A stretch of 64,000 nucleotides of DNA from Microplitis mediator (lineage: Eukaryota > Arthropoda > Insecta > Hymenoptera > Braconidae). Shown piece after piece: positions 45,001-60,000 of the stretch. The DNA lies in NCBI RefSeq assembly GCF_029852145.1, contig NC_079970.1, forward strand, positions 25,486,331 through 25,550,330, given 5' to 3'. Position 1 is the stretch's first letter. Every line of letters starts with the position of its first letter. The translations under genes and the position numbers were made by a program. Under the pieces are notes generated by a model. That model was not told the DNA's origin and searched no databases. It saw nothing but the letters and a program-made list of their open reading frames with translations.

Positions 45001-48000
45001 TTCAACGTGACCAGCATCAATGTCAGTACGTAACACCGTGTAAACGAGGATATCTGGTGGTGTGTCGGGATCCACTGTCCATACCAACTCTTTGTTCAAT
45101 GTTTTTCGCGTTCCCTAGGCACAGTAATAACCATATAAACCTATTCAATAAATATATATATATATATATATAGGGAAGGGTGGGGCAGAGCGGCCCCCCT
45201 AAGCCAATTATTATTTTTTGTGGCTTTCAACCATATGATCACTTTACGTTTGTCCTATTTCGAACAAATTTATGGACATTTTGCCAAAATTCTGAAAAAT
45301 TTTTTTTTTTTTTTTGTGGGGCAGAGCGGCCCCCCTTCAAAAAGTGATAAAAAATTTTTTTTTTCGTTTTTTTTTTTTTTTAATTGTTTTCATCATTAGG
45401 AATGTATTTCTTTCTCTTGACAACTATTTTTGGTTTTACATTACTAGAAAAAAATTTTTTAAAGCGTAAAAAATCGTTCACTCTCGATTACCTTAATTAC
45501 TAATTGTTATTTAACAAAAAAAAAAAATCAATTCTATGATTTTACTTTATTTCAAAAATTTATCAACTAAAAAAAAAAATTTAATTTTTATAAATTTTTA
45601 GTGACCAAATTTGCCTCTTACATAGAGAAACGGCCGAAAAATATGAAAAAATAATTTTTTCGGAAGTTTCGGCTGGTCCATTTTGCCCCAGGTGTTATGC
45701 GTAGGGCTAGAAATGTGGAATTATAATAATTTTTTTTTAATTTGACGATAAAAATATGAAAAAATCACTTTTTCAAAATTTTGGGCTTGTCCATTTTGTC
45801 CCAAATGTCATGCGTAGGGGAAAAAATGCGCAAACATATCGGATTTATAGTAATTAGTCGAAAAAAAAAAAATTTTTTTTTTGGTCAAAATTTCAGGGGG
45901 GCCGCTCTGCCCCACCCTCCTCTATATAAATTAGGGTGGCGCAAAAAAACCGACAATTTTTTTTGATCTCGCATGAAAATTTGTTGGTTTACGATATTTT
46001 GAGAAGCCTCTCCAAAAATCAGCTCGATAAAAAATTTTCAAGAGGTCGCTCACGAATTTTGAGGATATCAAAAATAATCGAAATAGGATTTTTATTTATA
46101 AATTTTTTTCTTTCTCGTGGCAGCAATAGTTTATATTTGTGAAATCATGACTACGCTGAGAATTTCAGCCCAAAATTTGAATATTTAAACCTTGCTCAAG
46201 AATTTTGAATGTTTCCGAGTGCTGTCTTTTGGACGTTTTTGAGCGACCCTTAAATATTAATAATAAAGCTTCTCGATTTTTTCACCATCAATTTGCATGA
46301 CAATGAATGAAAATATAACCCGAAAAATAGAAATAATAAGTTTTTTACATACTTTTTTATTTTTTAATTCAATTTGTAGGTTTTTTCGCTTATTCAAAAC
46401 TTACCAAATTTTATTGTTTAAGACTGTCCTGTATATTTTTGGTTATGCAAAAGTTATATTCAAGTGAAATGACAATAATTGAGTTATAAAAAAATATAAA
46501 AACTAATTCAAACTATTAGTTACATATTATCAGTTAATATTCAAAATTCTTGAGCGCCGTTCAAATATTCAAATTTTGGGCTGAAATTTTCAGTATAGTC
46601 ATGATTTTACAATATAAACTATTGCTGCCGCGAGAAAGAAAAAAATTTACAAATAAAAATCCGGATTTCGATTATTTTTGATATTTTCAAAATTCGTGAG
46701 CGACCTCTTGAAAATTTTTTATCGAGCTGATTTTTGGACAGGCTTCTCAAAACAAAAAATAGTCGGTTTTTTTGCGCCACCCTAATATATATATACATAC
46801 ATATGCGTACTTCTTTGTGTACATAGATGATATGTCCATCCATAAATTGTCATATTGATTAATTTCAAACATACAATTTACGTGACCGCCGTGCGGTTCA
46901 AGTAATTTAGTTAATTTGTCAAACGGCAATGGTTGGTACAGAATACGTTTAAACGCTTGGTTAAAGCGGTTTTAACGTTCTTTAGCTCCCGTTATTCCAA
47001 TTATAAACACGATATGTGCCGGGTTTTAATTCATGGCCCAAGTATAATGCCATTTTACGACTTACTTAACCCTTCCCAACTTACACTAAACAAACATTTA
47101 TTAACTTATTATACGGTTCATTATACAAACTTAATTTTTTTTTTTTACTCTAATTGAAATTTTTTTGCTATTAATTCCTTTGAGGTTGAGCCGTGCGGAA
47201 AAAATGCGAATGACGGAGAGTTAATCGTAAGCCACGTGGAAAATAACTAAGAGCTTTTTTGTTTTCATATATATGTATATGTATAATATACATTAATTTT
47301 ATTTGAACTTCTGAAAGTAATATTTTAGTGACTCGTTTACTTACTTGAGCTAGTCTGAGGACCTTGGTGGTCGGTATTTCAAGAAGCGGCGGGTCGTTCA
47401 CCGGTGTTACATTGACACTAAGGGGGAACCTCAGACGGCTCTGAAGATATCCAGGAAGCGTAAAGCCAATTCCAGCCGTCAGCTTCAACTCCAATATCAT
47501 GGAATCCTCCGGGCTTTCGTTACCGTCATGTACGTACTGGATCTGTGATTCAATTTGTAATCTCTTTCAACGTTACTTCAGAAAAATAAACGAGTATTGA
47601 GAGTAAAAAAGTAAAAAATAATTATTAATAAAAAGCGGTAAATGCTGAGTTAAATGAAGACACAAAAAGAGGAGATGAAATACAATAATGATAATAAACA
47701 TTCAAGTTTTATCAAGTCCTCCAATCATGAGGCACTTAAAACAAAGTCGCGGTTCATTAAAAATGCGACAATTAGCATATATACCAGCACCTCTTTCTCC
47801 TCCACCGCAAGGGTTGTCAGACTCAATTATATTATAAAAAGTAGTCCACTAGGAAAAATAAAGTTGCGGGAAATTAATTCAAAAGTCGACGGTACAAAGT
47901 TGCCAGGCAAGATAAGTCCCGTGAGTGTGTAGGTAACATACGCTACTTGGGTAAATTAATTTTATAAAGAAATATTTATACATATACTTGATGTATATAT

Positions 48001-51000
48001 ATATATATATATATAGTAGGGGGAATATAATAAATGGTAAAGAAAGAAGAGATTAAATGTACATTTTTTCTTGTATGTATATTTGATACATATATATATC
48101 CATGTAGAGAATACATGGATAAGATATATATAGAAACGCTTAGTCGTTGGGGAAGTCGCAAAAGTATATAAAACCGTCGACGAACGCGGGTGTGCTCCTC
48201 TACTTGAGCAGCCACCCATTTTCTCTCTCCCCAATGCTTCTAAAGTTAGTCCTCCTCACGTCCTATCTATAGACCATCCTCTGAGACTATTAGAAGACGA
48301 ACACGTGATTGCTCAGCCAACGCTTACAAACCCATCGCTTCACTTTCTTCCACTGATCCACAAGATTAGCCGAGAGACTGTCAAACTCCAGTCTGGATAT
48401 ACCACTTTAATTTTTTTACTCTCCTCTCCTCGTTTCTTATTCCACTTATTTTTTTCCTAAAACTTTTATTCCACACTTTTTATTCACTTGACATTGCTAT
48501 GCGATACTTTTATCGATAAATTTATACTTTCTCGATTTCCGAAAAATTTATCAACAAAAAGACGTAAAAAAAGCTGAGGCATGGAGTAAAATCGAAAAGT
48601 ATGGAGGTACAAATATTAGTTAACTTTGGCCAATGTAAAAGTGTCGAGTCAATCGATGACTCGCGAAAGTTCTTGCGGACAGTCGAACGATATCGGCAAT
48701 GTTATTCAAAGTTTGTTCGGGTCTGTGACAATACTCGAGGTGATGTTGCTGCCATTGCATACATATATACATATATATATAAGTATTGAAAGCAGTCAAG
48801 AGAAGAGATGAGAGTATATACGCTCGCGAAATGCAACTTTAGTTTTCACGTAAAGTTTAAAGAGCCAACCGCGAAACCAGTGACCGGGTGAAATTGGAAA
48901 CTTTGCATATCTAACATCAATATATCTATATATGTGAATAGAATATACATCAGTATGCATATTATGCATATATATAGCTTGCGAAATAGAGTAAGTTATT
49001 ATTTTTAAGAAGATGACTATCAAAGATCGAAAGACATATTTACACCGTAGTATAAATTATTTCCCGGCAAATATATAAATAACGTTTGATGTCAGAAAAC
49101 ATATCAGCAAACAAATGAAAAGTTTTATTTAAATAGATGTCCTTTTTAAAAAGCTCGCGGTAAAGCAAATAAAAAATGTACTCGGTGGCTTCAAAAGATT
49201 TACGGTCGTCATTTATCGGCAATTAAATGTTGAGATGCATACCTTGTTTCTGTAAACGTCGTGTAACGTGAATGAACGTACGGACGTTGTGGTTGAATCT
49301 TGGGTCAGCCTACCGTGTTCTGGCGGTATGGCCAGGCTGAAAATTATCCCGTCCTCGTTTACGCCGTACTTGGCAATGTCCAGTACCATTGCAATAGTGT
49401 TCCTCGTAACAAATGCATGCTCGCCTTCTGCTACCACAATGCTCTTCACCGCCACGATCTCCAGATCTAGAGCCAAACTCCCGTTCTCCTGCAATGAACA
49501 ACACTGTTATTGTGCTAATTACCTGCAATGATAATGCAATGACTAGACCCAGGTATTTACAAATTTTATCGTCTGCCGGCAATAATTATCTACTTGTTGT
49601 CTAGTCGCAGCAGTATTGTGGGCTAGATGTTTGTTGTTTGTTGGTACAGATTCTATTGTTATTATATGAACTGTTATTGTCTGTAAGTTAAATGTGTATA
49701 TACAGATATATATAAACTCGGCGAGTAGTTGTTGGCAACTCGAATTATTTTGTACAAGAAAAGATCAAAGTTGTTAAACTAACCCGCTTGAAAGAACCCT
49801 GTGCGTTGTTGATACTCCGGGGAATCGTATAAAATGGCTTGATTTCCTGCGAGACGAGCATCGTACATCGCGGGAGCTTACAAAGAAACGATTTCTGTCT
49901 CCGACGGGAGTTATTCCAATCTATCCAATAGACTTTTCAATGCTCGATACGGTTACTCATACATATCTATATATATATAGATACATAACTTGATATTGAT
50001 ATTCTTGTACGATGAACAATACAATATACTAGTACACTCAATAAATTTTCCCATTGTCGTAATGTTCTTTACTATTTTATCGATTTATAGATATCTATAT
50101 TTATATCAATATATATAATAAACTACGGAGCTCAAATCATGTTTTTGTTGATACATTTTTATCGTATCGTTGCTGGATAAATATCAAATATCATACAAAC
50201 GTCGATTGTTTGAACTTTATATATTTAATTATAACTCAATTACTATTTTTTAAAAATGTGTATATATATATATATAAAGGGTTTTGAAACGGATTAAATT
50301 TGATTGATATTTATTTGTACTTCAAATGTAAATTTGTATTTTTTGATTAAAAATAATTTAATGGACTAAATTGATACTAATGAAAAAAAAAATGAAATAT
50401 TTAAATGAACGAACCTGGCAGAACAAATTAAACAAAAATATTGTAGATTTCGATTGAGGGAGGAAATATTTTTATGTAAAAATTTTTTGTTAGAGATGGG
50501 TAAATATATTGATGAAGAGCTAATAAAAATGCATGAAATAGTATAAAATAAATATGAAAAAAAGGGTTTATTGAATGACGTGAATGATATTATTATCGAT
50601 GTAAAATAATAATAATAATAATGATAAAAATAAAAAATTGAAAAGCAGAATATTAAAAAAGTTTTTAAAATATAAAAAAGAAGATTAAACAGAATCATAA
50701 CTCATGCGTATGAATTATTATTGTTTGAAATTTTTTAATAAAAAATTCAAGTTTTTTATGCAGCTGAATGGTCATTAGTTTAAAAATGTCAATAGGACAG
50801 GTCTGGTTTTTTAAAACAGTCTGTCAAAGTTATCAGACTGTGACCGAAAAAGTGAACTTTAAATTAACTTGAATAATAATGAGGTTGCGCGGGTTAAAAG
50901 GTCAATTAGTTAATTTTTCTAAACAGAGTATCGGATTACACAAATCATTCGATAAACTAGAGTTACAAACTCGTTAGCTCTTGAATAGCGGGTTCCGCAA

Positions 51001-54000
51001 ATCAGCACTCTCGTTCGACGACAACCGCAAACCGCGTGCCGAGTAAACAGGATGCCTATTGTGAAATACACCCATTTCAAACACTATTCACGGGAAAATT
51101 ATCCCTAAGCCCGAGTATCATCACTAATTAGTATCACATCCAATTTCGATCATCGTGTATCTCTCTATCTATGTGTACATACACCAAAGCAATATGTACT
51201 TTCCTAATATACCTACACGTAGGCTATACTACCTGTCTATTAACCAACGTATCAACTAACTTACCATCAGCATCAGTCGTCAATTATTTGAAATTTGCAT
51301 CATCACATTATTATTATCTCTATAATAGATCTCAAACATTAAACTGAATTACAATAACTTAAAAATTAACGTCACGTTCTGCTCGTCTCAGTGTCTTATT
51401 GTCTTCAATAGTCAAACAGTTGGCAAAGTTACAGGTGCAATAATAATTAAATAAATGACAAGCTAACTCACCGTAGTGCTCTCGGCGTAATTAGACGTGA
51501 CGCAATGGGGTTGATCACAGGTACACTCAAACGAGTCGACTCCGACTTGTGAACAGGTTGCTGACGGTATGCACGGGCGCTTTTCGATGCACGGGTAAGA
51601 CCAAATGCATCCGGCGACAATACCTTGGCTCGTTTTAACCTCAGGCAGACCGATTTCGGAGGAATCCAGAATCATGTTTCTGAGACAACCCTTGTAACTG
51701 CGGTCACCTGATTTGATCCCTCTAGCAATAGCCCGTGCCTGTTTATTGAGCTCTGTGCCTCCGATATACAACGTTTCGGCCAAGTCCAAGTATCGATTTC
51801 CGCCGGATGGTAAATTCAGCTGTTCGGCAGGCTTCTCGTCGATACTGATACCAATTATTGTTGGACTAAAATCTATTATTACTTTATGCCATTTTCCATC
51901 TTTCACAGCCGCTGAGTGAATCAGTTCAGTAGCGCCGTTGCCTTTGTTCATTAACAGTCGCACTTTACCCTCATGCAATTCAATGCCCAAATAATCAGCG
52001 TGAGATGCTTGTCCTGCGTTGTACAGCAGTAGTCCCATCTCTGAGGTCGTTTTCAACTCGAATTCCCATCTGCAATGCGGTGACACGATGTTCACAATGG
52101 AATACTCCAATATCATATCACTGTTGCTTACTACTCTATATCATTGCTTGTCATATGACAACTAATTTAATGTTAAATGGATGTATAATATATATTATGT
52201 ATATAGAAATACGTTAAAAAATATTAATAGCTAGTTTGATATATTTGCTATTTGCAAATTAATTACTTTGACTATAGAATTTTTGTCGAGAGATAATAGA
52301 GAAATCAATTAATCCGTTTCCAATTAATTATTGATAGAGGGTTTTCATTCAATGAATTTCTCTTTGAGCATTGAAATGTTAATGGAAAAAATCAGAGCTG
52401 ATGATGAATATTTTCGTTTATTTATAAATAACGCAAAATTAAAACAAATTTTTGATTAATTTGAATTTAATGTTCTATCAAATGTTGTTATTTTAATTTT
52501 TATTTATTTTACATTTAATTTCAAAAGAAAATACTATGAGTGGCGTATGATTAATTTTTTAATTATTTCAATGAAACAATTTACTCGTTATTGCATATAT
52601 TTTTTCGTGAATAATAACTACAAAGGTTTTTGATTTTTAAAATGACAAATACCTTCCTCTATATTTGCCGTAAAATTAAATTCCTCTGATAATTTTCATC
52701 GTTTGTAAAGTAATACAGCGTAAAAATACGCCATGTAAAAAAATATAGTACAAAGTTCATATAAAAAAGGCTTATTCGAGTGTAAGAGATAAAATTGAAA
52801 AAAATAAAAAAAATAATACCAATAAAATTAAAGGAGTAGTTTTACGTGGATATATGAAATGTATTTTTATTATCCTATATCAATTTAAATATTATTTGAA
52901 ATGTAATTCGACCTCGTTATAAGAGATAATCTGTCTGTCTTATTTCAACGGCAGATATCTACTTTTATTTCGTTTCATAAATGAGATAGACAAGGGCCTC
53001 ATAACGAGGTTGTGCTGTGCATGACAAAAGTTCTAGATGTCAAGAATATAAAAATAAAGAAAAATATATTTATTAAAATGATAATACTATAATGCAATGA
53101 TAATAATAATAATAATTTTATTTATTTCGCGATCAGTCTTATATATTTTTTTTGAATAAAAAAAATACGGCTTTACTGGTCTGACATTTTTTTACTTTTC
53201 TCCATGTATTTTTAAACTTCCCGCTAAGAAAATTGTAAAATTTCAAAAATTTGGATGTACCTGAAGATCGGAACGTTTTTGCGCAACGAAAATAAGAAAA
53301 AAGAAATGAAAAGTAAAAAATCTACTGGATCTAAATTTCGGAAATATTTCGCACGTCACCCGAAAATGACCGGCCACCCCCCAACTACCCCTAAATTCGC
53401 CTTTAGACACAAATTTCAGGAATTATTTTCATTTTCGTTGTGTGAAAAACGTTTCGATCTTCAGGTACATAAATTTGGGAAGTTATTGGTTTCGGTCCGA
53501 CTTACGAAAATCGAATTTTCATCAGATGTCGACGTTTTGAGGTCTTAGGAAGCTATTCTGACTAATTTCAAGATGATGTCCGAGTGTATGTATGTATGTA
53601 TGTATGTACGTACGTACGTACGTATGTAAATACCTGTATCTTTTGAACGGATGAACCGATTTTGAACTTTAAGGTGTCATTCGACGCGGCTTGTCAATAT
53701 CTTGGAGCTGTGAAAAATTGATCTTGATCGGTACGGCTCGTTCAGAGATATTCCAAAAATACAATTCTTTCAAAAATGTTTTTTTTGGATAACTTTTAAT
53801 GTGCTCGATGGATTGATTCCAAAATCGACTGGGCTCTAGAGCTTTATAAGCCGCGTCGAATGCCACCTCAACCATCAAAATCGGTTCATTCATTCAAGAG
53901 AACCGTTGTCGAAAGAATTAAAAAAATTTTTTTTTTTAAATATCTCAAAATCAACTCGATACATCGAATTCAAAATTCGATCAGCTTTAGAACTTGATAA

Positions 54001-57000
54001 AACGCGTCGATTGCGACCTCAACCGTCTTAATCGATTTATTCATTTGATAGATAACGTTGAAAAAAAATGGTAAAAAACAATTTTTTTCGAAAAGAACGG
54101 CATACAAAACCATTTTCAAGCTCGAAAACAGCTGGAAGTTTTAGGACTGGCCCGCAGGGTCAACCGATATACAGATTTTTCATTTAGAAATTGAGTCTGA
54201 AGATGTTAATAATAATTAATGAAGCGTTACCTATATTGTAATAATTAGATGTCAATAAAGTAGATCAGTAAAGCTGTATTCCATTTATTCAAAAAAAAAA
54301 AAACAATGATAATGAAAATGTAGACATTAACTGTGAGATTTATATTTCATCTCTTTAGTGTCAAGTGTAAATGGATATTTAAAAATAAAAATATTTACCT
54401 CGAGCCGGTGCGCGATATTGGCCGCGAAATCGATAGAAATGCACCCTCTTCAAGAAAACTTATTTCCGTTTTTTTTGTTGCGTCAAATACCTTTGAACAG
54501 CCCCACGTAACTGCGCTAGCTTCTGATTTTCCTTGTCGCGACTTGGTATATTCTATTACATTTGCTCCATTGTAAATAATATCCGCCATACATCCGCGCA
54601 TGTATTCCGTGTGACCTATACATATTTATTTATCGTTTGAATAAAAAGGGTATTACAAATTTTAAGCGTAAAACATAAAAAAGGTTTATCACCATAAGTA
54701 TAAACATTATTGTGTGCATAAAAAAAAAATTGTCTAAAGATTTCAGCGGGAAGAAAGTTTAAGGGAAAATGTATTTATTTATTTATTAAATCTTTGAAAT
54801 AACTTTTTTCCGATAGCATTAGTGATATATATCGCGAAATGTTTATTTCACAGCTTATAAGCTCTGAGATATTCTATAATGAAAATATAAAAATGAAGGG
54901 TAAAAAGAGAAAGATTATTCATAAATTTTATCCGATCTCTCATTGAAATAAATAATAACTTTCCATTAGTTGATGAATTGAAGGCGAAAAAAAAACAAGA
55001 AAGAAGTGATAAAAAATTTGATAGCGATGCAATGCAAACAATTTATGTTACAACAAAGCGCGAATATATGAAAAAGAAAAAAAGTTTAGCGGTTGATTCA
55101 CGTAGACACAGATAGTTGGTTGTATAGTATGCATCACGGAAAAGATAGCATGTTTCATCCAAAACTTTCTTAAATATTTATTTATGCAAATTAGAAAGTA
55201 CATGCCAGAGAGGGTGGGTATACGTTTTAAAGTATGCAAGTCGTCTGATAAAACATCCAACAGTGGTTTATCATTACTCGAAACAGGGAAAAATTCTAAA
55301 TATTATACAAATCGAGTTATTCACTTTTTAACTTATTTTTGTTTAAATTATTTGCATTTCATATTTTTGTTTCAAAGAAACTGACAAAAAAGTCGTATAT
55401 GGAATGAAGACATTTTTTTCTAGATTTTTTAATTAACGTTTTTTACTATATGCTGGTTAAACTTAATCCCGATCGTTTTTAAATTTTAATGAGTTTTACA
55501 TAAATACTGAAACATAATTTCAAAAATAAAAAAAATGAAAATGTCTATCATTAAAACCGAAGATTTAAATTAGAGACAAATATGGACGTAAAATAAAATA
55601 AAGTTTATAAATTTCGCAAATAAAAATTCACGTGAGATAAAACAAATTTCTGGAGTAAAAAATTTTAATTAAAAAATATGTGCGCAATAAAAGTACGTAG
55701 AGTGTGTTTAATTTACATAGAGCTCGGGTTATTGACAATTTTTAGTTCTTTGTTCCGAGGTAAATTTTTCGAAAAGAAAACTAAAGAATTATCGTATATA
55801 GCTTCTCCGGATAAATTTTGTCTATACAACGCGCAAGGAACAAATGAATTGTCATGAATATGTAAATTGAATTTCACCGGTTAGCCTCGGGAATATTGTT
55901 CCAGGAAAGTCGCTGTTTGCGCTGATCGTATTCAATTTGGTGACCTAGGTTGTTTGAAAGAGAATTAGACGACGAAAGCGAGAAACACCTTCTTCTTTTT
56001 TTTTATTATCATTTTTTGCTTTTGTCTTATCTACCAAGATTACTTCTTCTATTGTTGGTTTAAGCTCAAACTATGTGGCCTTCATTCCCATATACATTCA
56101 TAAATTAAAAAGAAGAGTGAAAAAGTATTAAAAAAAGAGGGAAAAGCAAGAGGGAATTTAAAAACCCTCGGCATACATATTATAAAATATATATGAATAT
56201 ACTTGAATAGATGTGCTTTAAAGAGACTAAAGTAGTATTTACGCGATTAAAAACCGTGAAAGAAACTCTCTAAGAAGAAAATAAAGCATACACAATTCAT
56301 AAGTATAATCTTGCTGACTCTCAAGTATGTTTATTATACAGGAATAAGTTATATAAAGTAAGAGTTATATGCTCACCTAGAAATAGCTCGTGAAATTCGC
56401 CTTGTCCTCCGATAAAAACCCCGTACATTATATTTAAAACAAAAAATTTTCCAGGCAATAGTGTTCTCGTGATATGAATACCATCAATTTGTAACGTCAT
56501 ATTGGCCTCCTGGCGTATTAAATGGATTTCGTGCCAACTGAGGTCGTTGAGTGTTAAGCCGCGTGGACTGGCAATTTCACTCTCACCAGCGCCCAAATTA
56601 ATATGTACCTAAGAGAAACATTTAAGTAACAGCGAAAGATAAAGCTTAAGAAAATTCTTGCCACTTTTAGAGCATAAAATCTACATATATAATAGAGTTT
56701 GCTGGCTACTGCTACTGCTACTGCCACGGCAAGGTCCGTCGACGGGTCCTGGTACTGCTGCTGGAGGTCCGCGCGTATATCAAAATGTGTTGAGAGACCT
56801 ACCGAGCGCCGGGTGGGAAAGCTGAAAAGTGCGGTGTAGTGTCTTGAGAGAAGACCTTATTTTCCGAGCTTAAATCTCTAGCTCTACTCGGAAATTCGCT
56901 CGAACAGTTATGCAGATTTAACATAAACGGTGCAGAAACTTCAGCAGGAGGCAACCAGGCAGCCTCGTCGTATACTTTATACAAACGCCAAGTTACCGTT

Positions 57001-60000
57001 GCCAAATCCTTTCCCACCAGGAATAAAGGTTAATACAAACGTTACTTTGGCGATACGGGTGAAGCAACAGAAATATAACCTTGTATGTGTGTATGAGGGT
57101 AAGAGGTTATATATAACCTAGGTAATTTCCGCTAAATATTTGCTCTCTGCGTCCATGTTGTGGTTAATTCACGTGAACAAATTCACAAATTGCGGTTTAA
57201 CCATCATGAATTAATTTTATGCTGACCCATTTAATAATCAATTTTGTTGAGAAATTATTGTCTATCATTACGTTTACTTTTTTTGACAATAATATTAATT
57301 AATGGAAAGACAGGGTTTGGAACGGTTGTTATTAAATAACTTTATTGGTGGAATTCAGCTGAAGATGAAACTATTGATTGACCTCGAGACTGAAGCGACC
57401 TTTGATGTACCAGGTATCACAGAGAATTTTAATTCTTTTCTCATTTACAGCTAAAGATTTGGTGTAAAAAGATTCTCTTACACTGTAAAAAGAGCGGTGT
57501 TAAAAATGGACTCATTTTAACTCCGCCCGGTGTTAAAATAAAATTACACCGGTGTAAGAGGAGTAATTCACCGGTGTTAAAAATACCGGTGTTAATCGGG
57601 GTAACCGGTGTAAAAGCGGAGTAAAATCGGTGTAAAAGCGGGGTAACCGGTGTTAAATCGGGGTAACTGGTGTAAAAGCGGAGTAAAATCGGTGTAAAAG
57701 TGGGGTAACCGGTGTTAAATCGGGGTAACCGACGTAAAAGCGGAGTAAAATCGGTGTAAAAGCGGGGTAACCGGTGTTAAATCGGGGTAACTGGTGTAAA
57801 AGCGGAGTAAAATCGGTGTAAAAGCGGGGTAACCGGTGTTAAATCGGGGTAACTGGTTTAAAAGCGGAGTAAAATCGGTGTAAAAGCAGAGTAATACCGG
57901 TGTAAAAGCAGGCAAAACTGCGTCCGCTTGGAATATTAACTTTAAAGATTATAAAACACAAAAAATGTCAGTTCTTTATGAAAATAATTAAAAAATATCA
58001 TTTATTAACAAGTATAGTGATCGAGTTGGTAAAAATATTTACAAAGTGAAATATTTTAACACCGGTAAAGAATATCTACACCGGCGGCGGCATTATTTTA
58101 ACACCGGTATAGAATATTTACACCGGCAGCGGCGTTATTTTAACACCGGAGATCTTTTTTTAACACCGGTACATAATATTTACACCGGCGGTGGCGTTAT
58201 TTTCACACCGCTTTCGGTGTTGAAATTTAACACCGCCGATTTTAACACCTACACCGTTTGGACTTACCCCGGTGATTTTTTACAGTGTATAAATCTGTCT
58301 GACGGGAAAAAAGAATATAATTGTGGTAATAAATTAGCCGATAGCAGTTTTGAATGTTTCTCGACACTTTCTGGCTCTTGGTGAGGATACTGATCAGTTT
58401 GGTCGCTCTGAGTGAAGATTAAAGCTTGAGAAAAATCGATTTTTAATCCGCGATATCTCCGGAAAAAATTAATCGATCGAATGATAAAAAACAGTTCAAG
58501 TCATTGTAAGAACTGATGAGACTTTTTGCTTTTAATAAGAAATACTTTAATTGGTAAATTAATTTTGTGAATATCTTGAGCAAAATTTTTCATCACAGAA
58601 GTACGTCAACTCCAAGAGCTCTTGACAAAGATGACAATAGACTTTACAGACCTTTAAACATTGACAACTAGTGAAGAAAGAAATTGAAGAATTTAATTGA
58701 ATCCAATTACTTCGTTTCTCGAGAACTCGAAATTTTCCAAGAGAAAAGTTTAAAATAATTTTTTATAATGAAGTCATAAAATTTAACATAAAGACAGCGT
58801 TTATATACTCGTATAAAAACGTAGTTATCTCGTATCTTTTTACACAAACATTTTTATATAATTATATAAGAAAAACAGGTTCGCGAATAAAAAATACAAA
58901 ATAAAATTACAGTGCGACACAGTTTTTTATTTAAATTTTATTTTTCTTTAAAAGATTCAACGGTGACAGATCGAGTTAAGCCAACTGAAAAAATTTAATC
59001 GTAAAATGGAAATTTTCGAAAAATAATATCCCAAGTTTTATTATTAAAAAATGTTATTTGTCATTTCATTACGACAAACAAGAAAAAAAAACAGAGTAAA
59101 ATGGATATTATATAAAATTCATAATAAATGTGATATCTGTTAGGACTCTAACGCCTCAAGCTAACAGTTTGGATTTCTCTCACGATATAGTAATAATAAC
59201 TGTTATTATTATTATCGATAAAGTTATATAAAGTATATTTGATAAAAATTCCTAGAGGTAGATTGTCCAGTAATGGATGAACAGACTGGTTCATTGAATG
59301 CGTTTTTACGGGATATACCACTAGTGTGGCGGCAAAGAAAATCGCTTGGAATCGATTTGATCTGGCATATACCATCGAATTGCGATGACCTGGCTGCCCA
59401 ACTGGAAATGCCAGTTTTTTAGTACTTAGATCAGTAGTTCTCTCTGAAACTCAGTAAATACACTAGTGGGTGGCTGTATAGAGTACATCCCAGAATATAC
59501 ATATATATATATATATATAGAGAAAAGAGACAGAGTGGGTGTGTGTAAAAACTTACAAACACAAACACACCGAAATATCAGCGCAGTTTTATACAATCAC
59601 GAAAATTTATGGCGAGGATGTTAAAGCATACATTGTCGGTTATAAGAAAATCCAAAAGGGTCGGCTTTATATACACTTATATACGTGTATATAAGAATAC
59701 ATAGAGGGCAAATGTTCCTTAGAGTTGGCAAAGACTCAGCAGCCGTGTCATTACGCGAGATCTCGGGTTCGAGTGGGAGCTGGGTTGATTAATTATCCGA
59801 GTAGAGGGGAAGATCTTCGTCGAGGGATTACGTCAATTTGCAACGTGATATTCGTTTTAGAACCGCGCCGGCTTGACCCCGTGCCAAGTCAGATCGTTAA
59901 GAGTTAATTATCACGTACCGAGAAATTCGCCGGCTTCACCCCCAAGCTCACTCGTGAATATCCTTTGATATCGACTTTCCTTGAGCTTAAAGGATCTCCC

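Noticed and set aside
57715..57915. Repetitive protein frame (FTPVLLCFYT-like units)
   Set aside because: It reads the 62-bp tandem repeat; codon content follows the repeat and not a protein family.
59148..59375. Possible extra CSPG4 exon
   Set aside because: The laminin G domain joins in phase directly from 60,970 to 56,608 and the frame here lacks laminin G motifs and a matching phase.
59735..59800. Second tRNA-like GGGTTCGAG stretch
   Set aside because: No cloverleaf can be built from the flanking bases.
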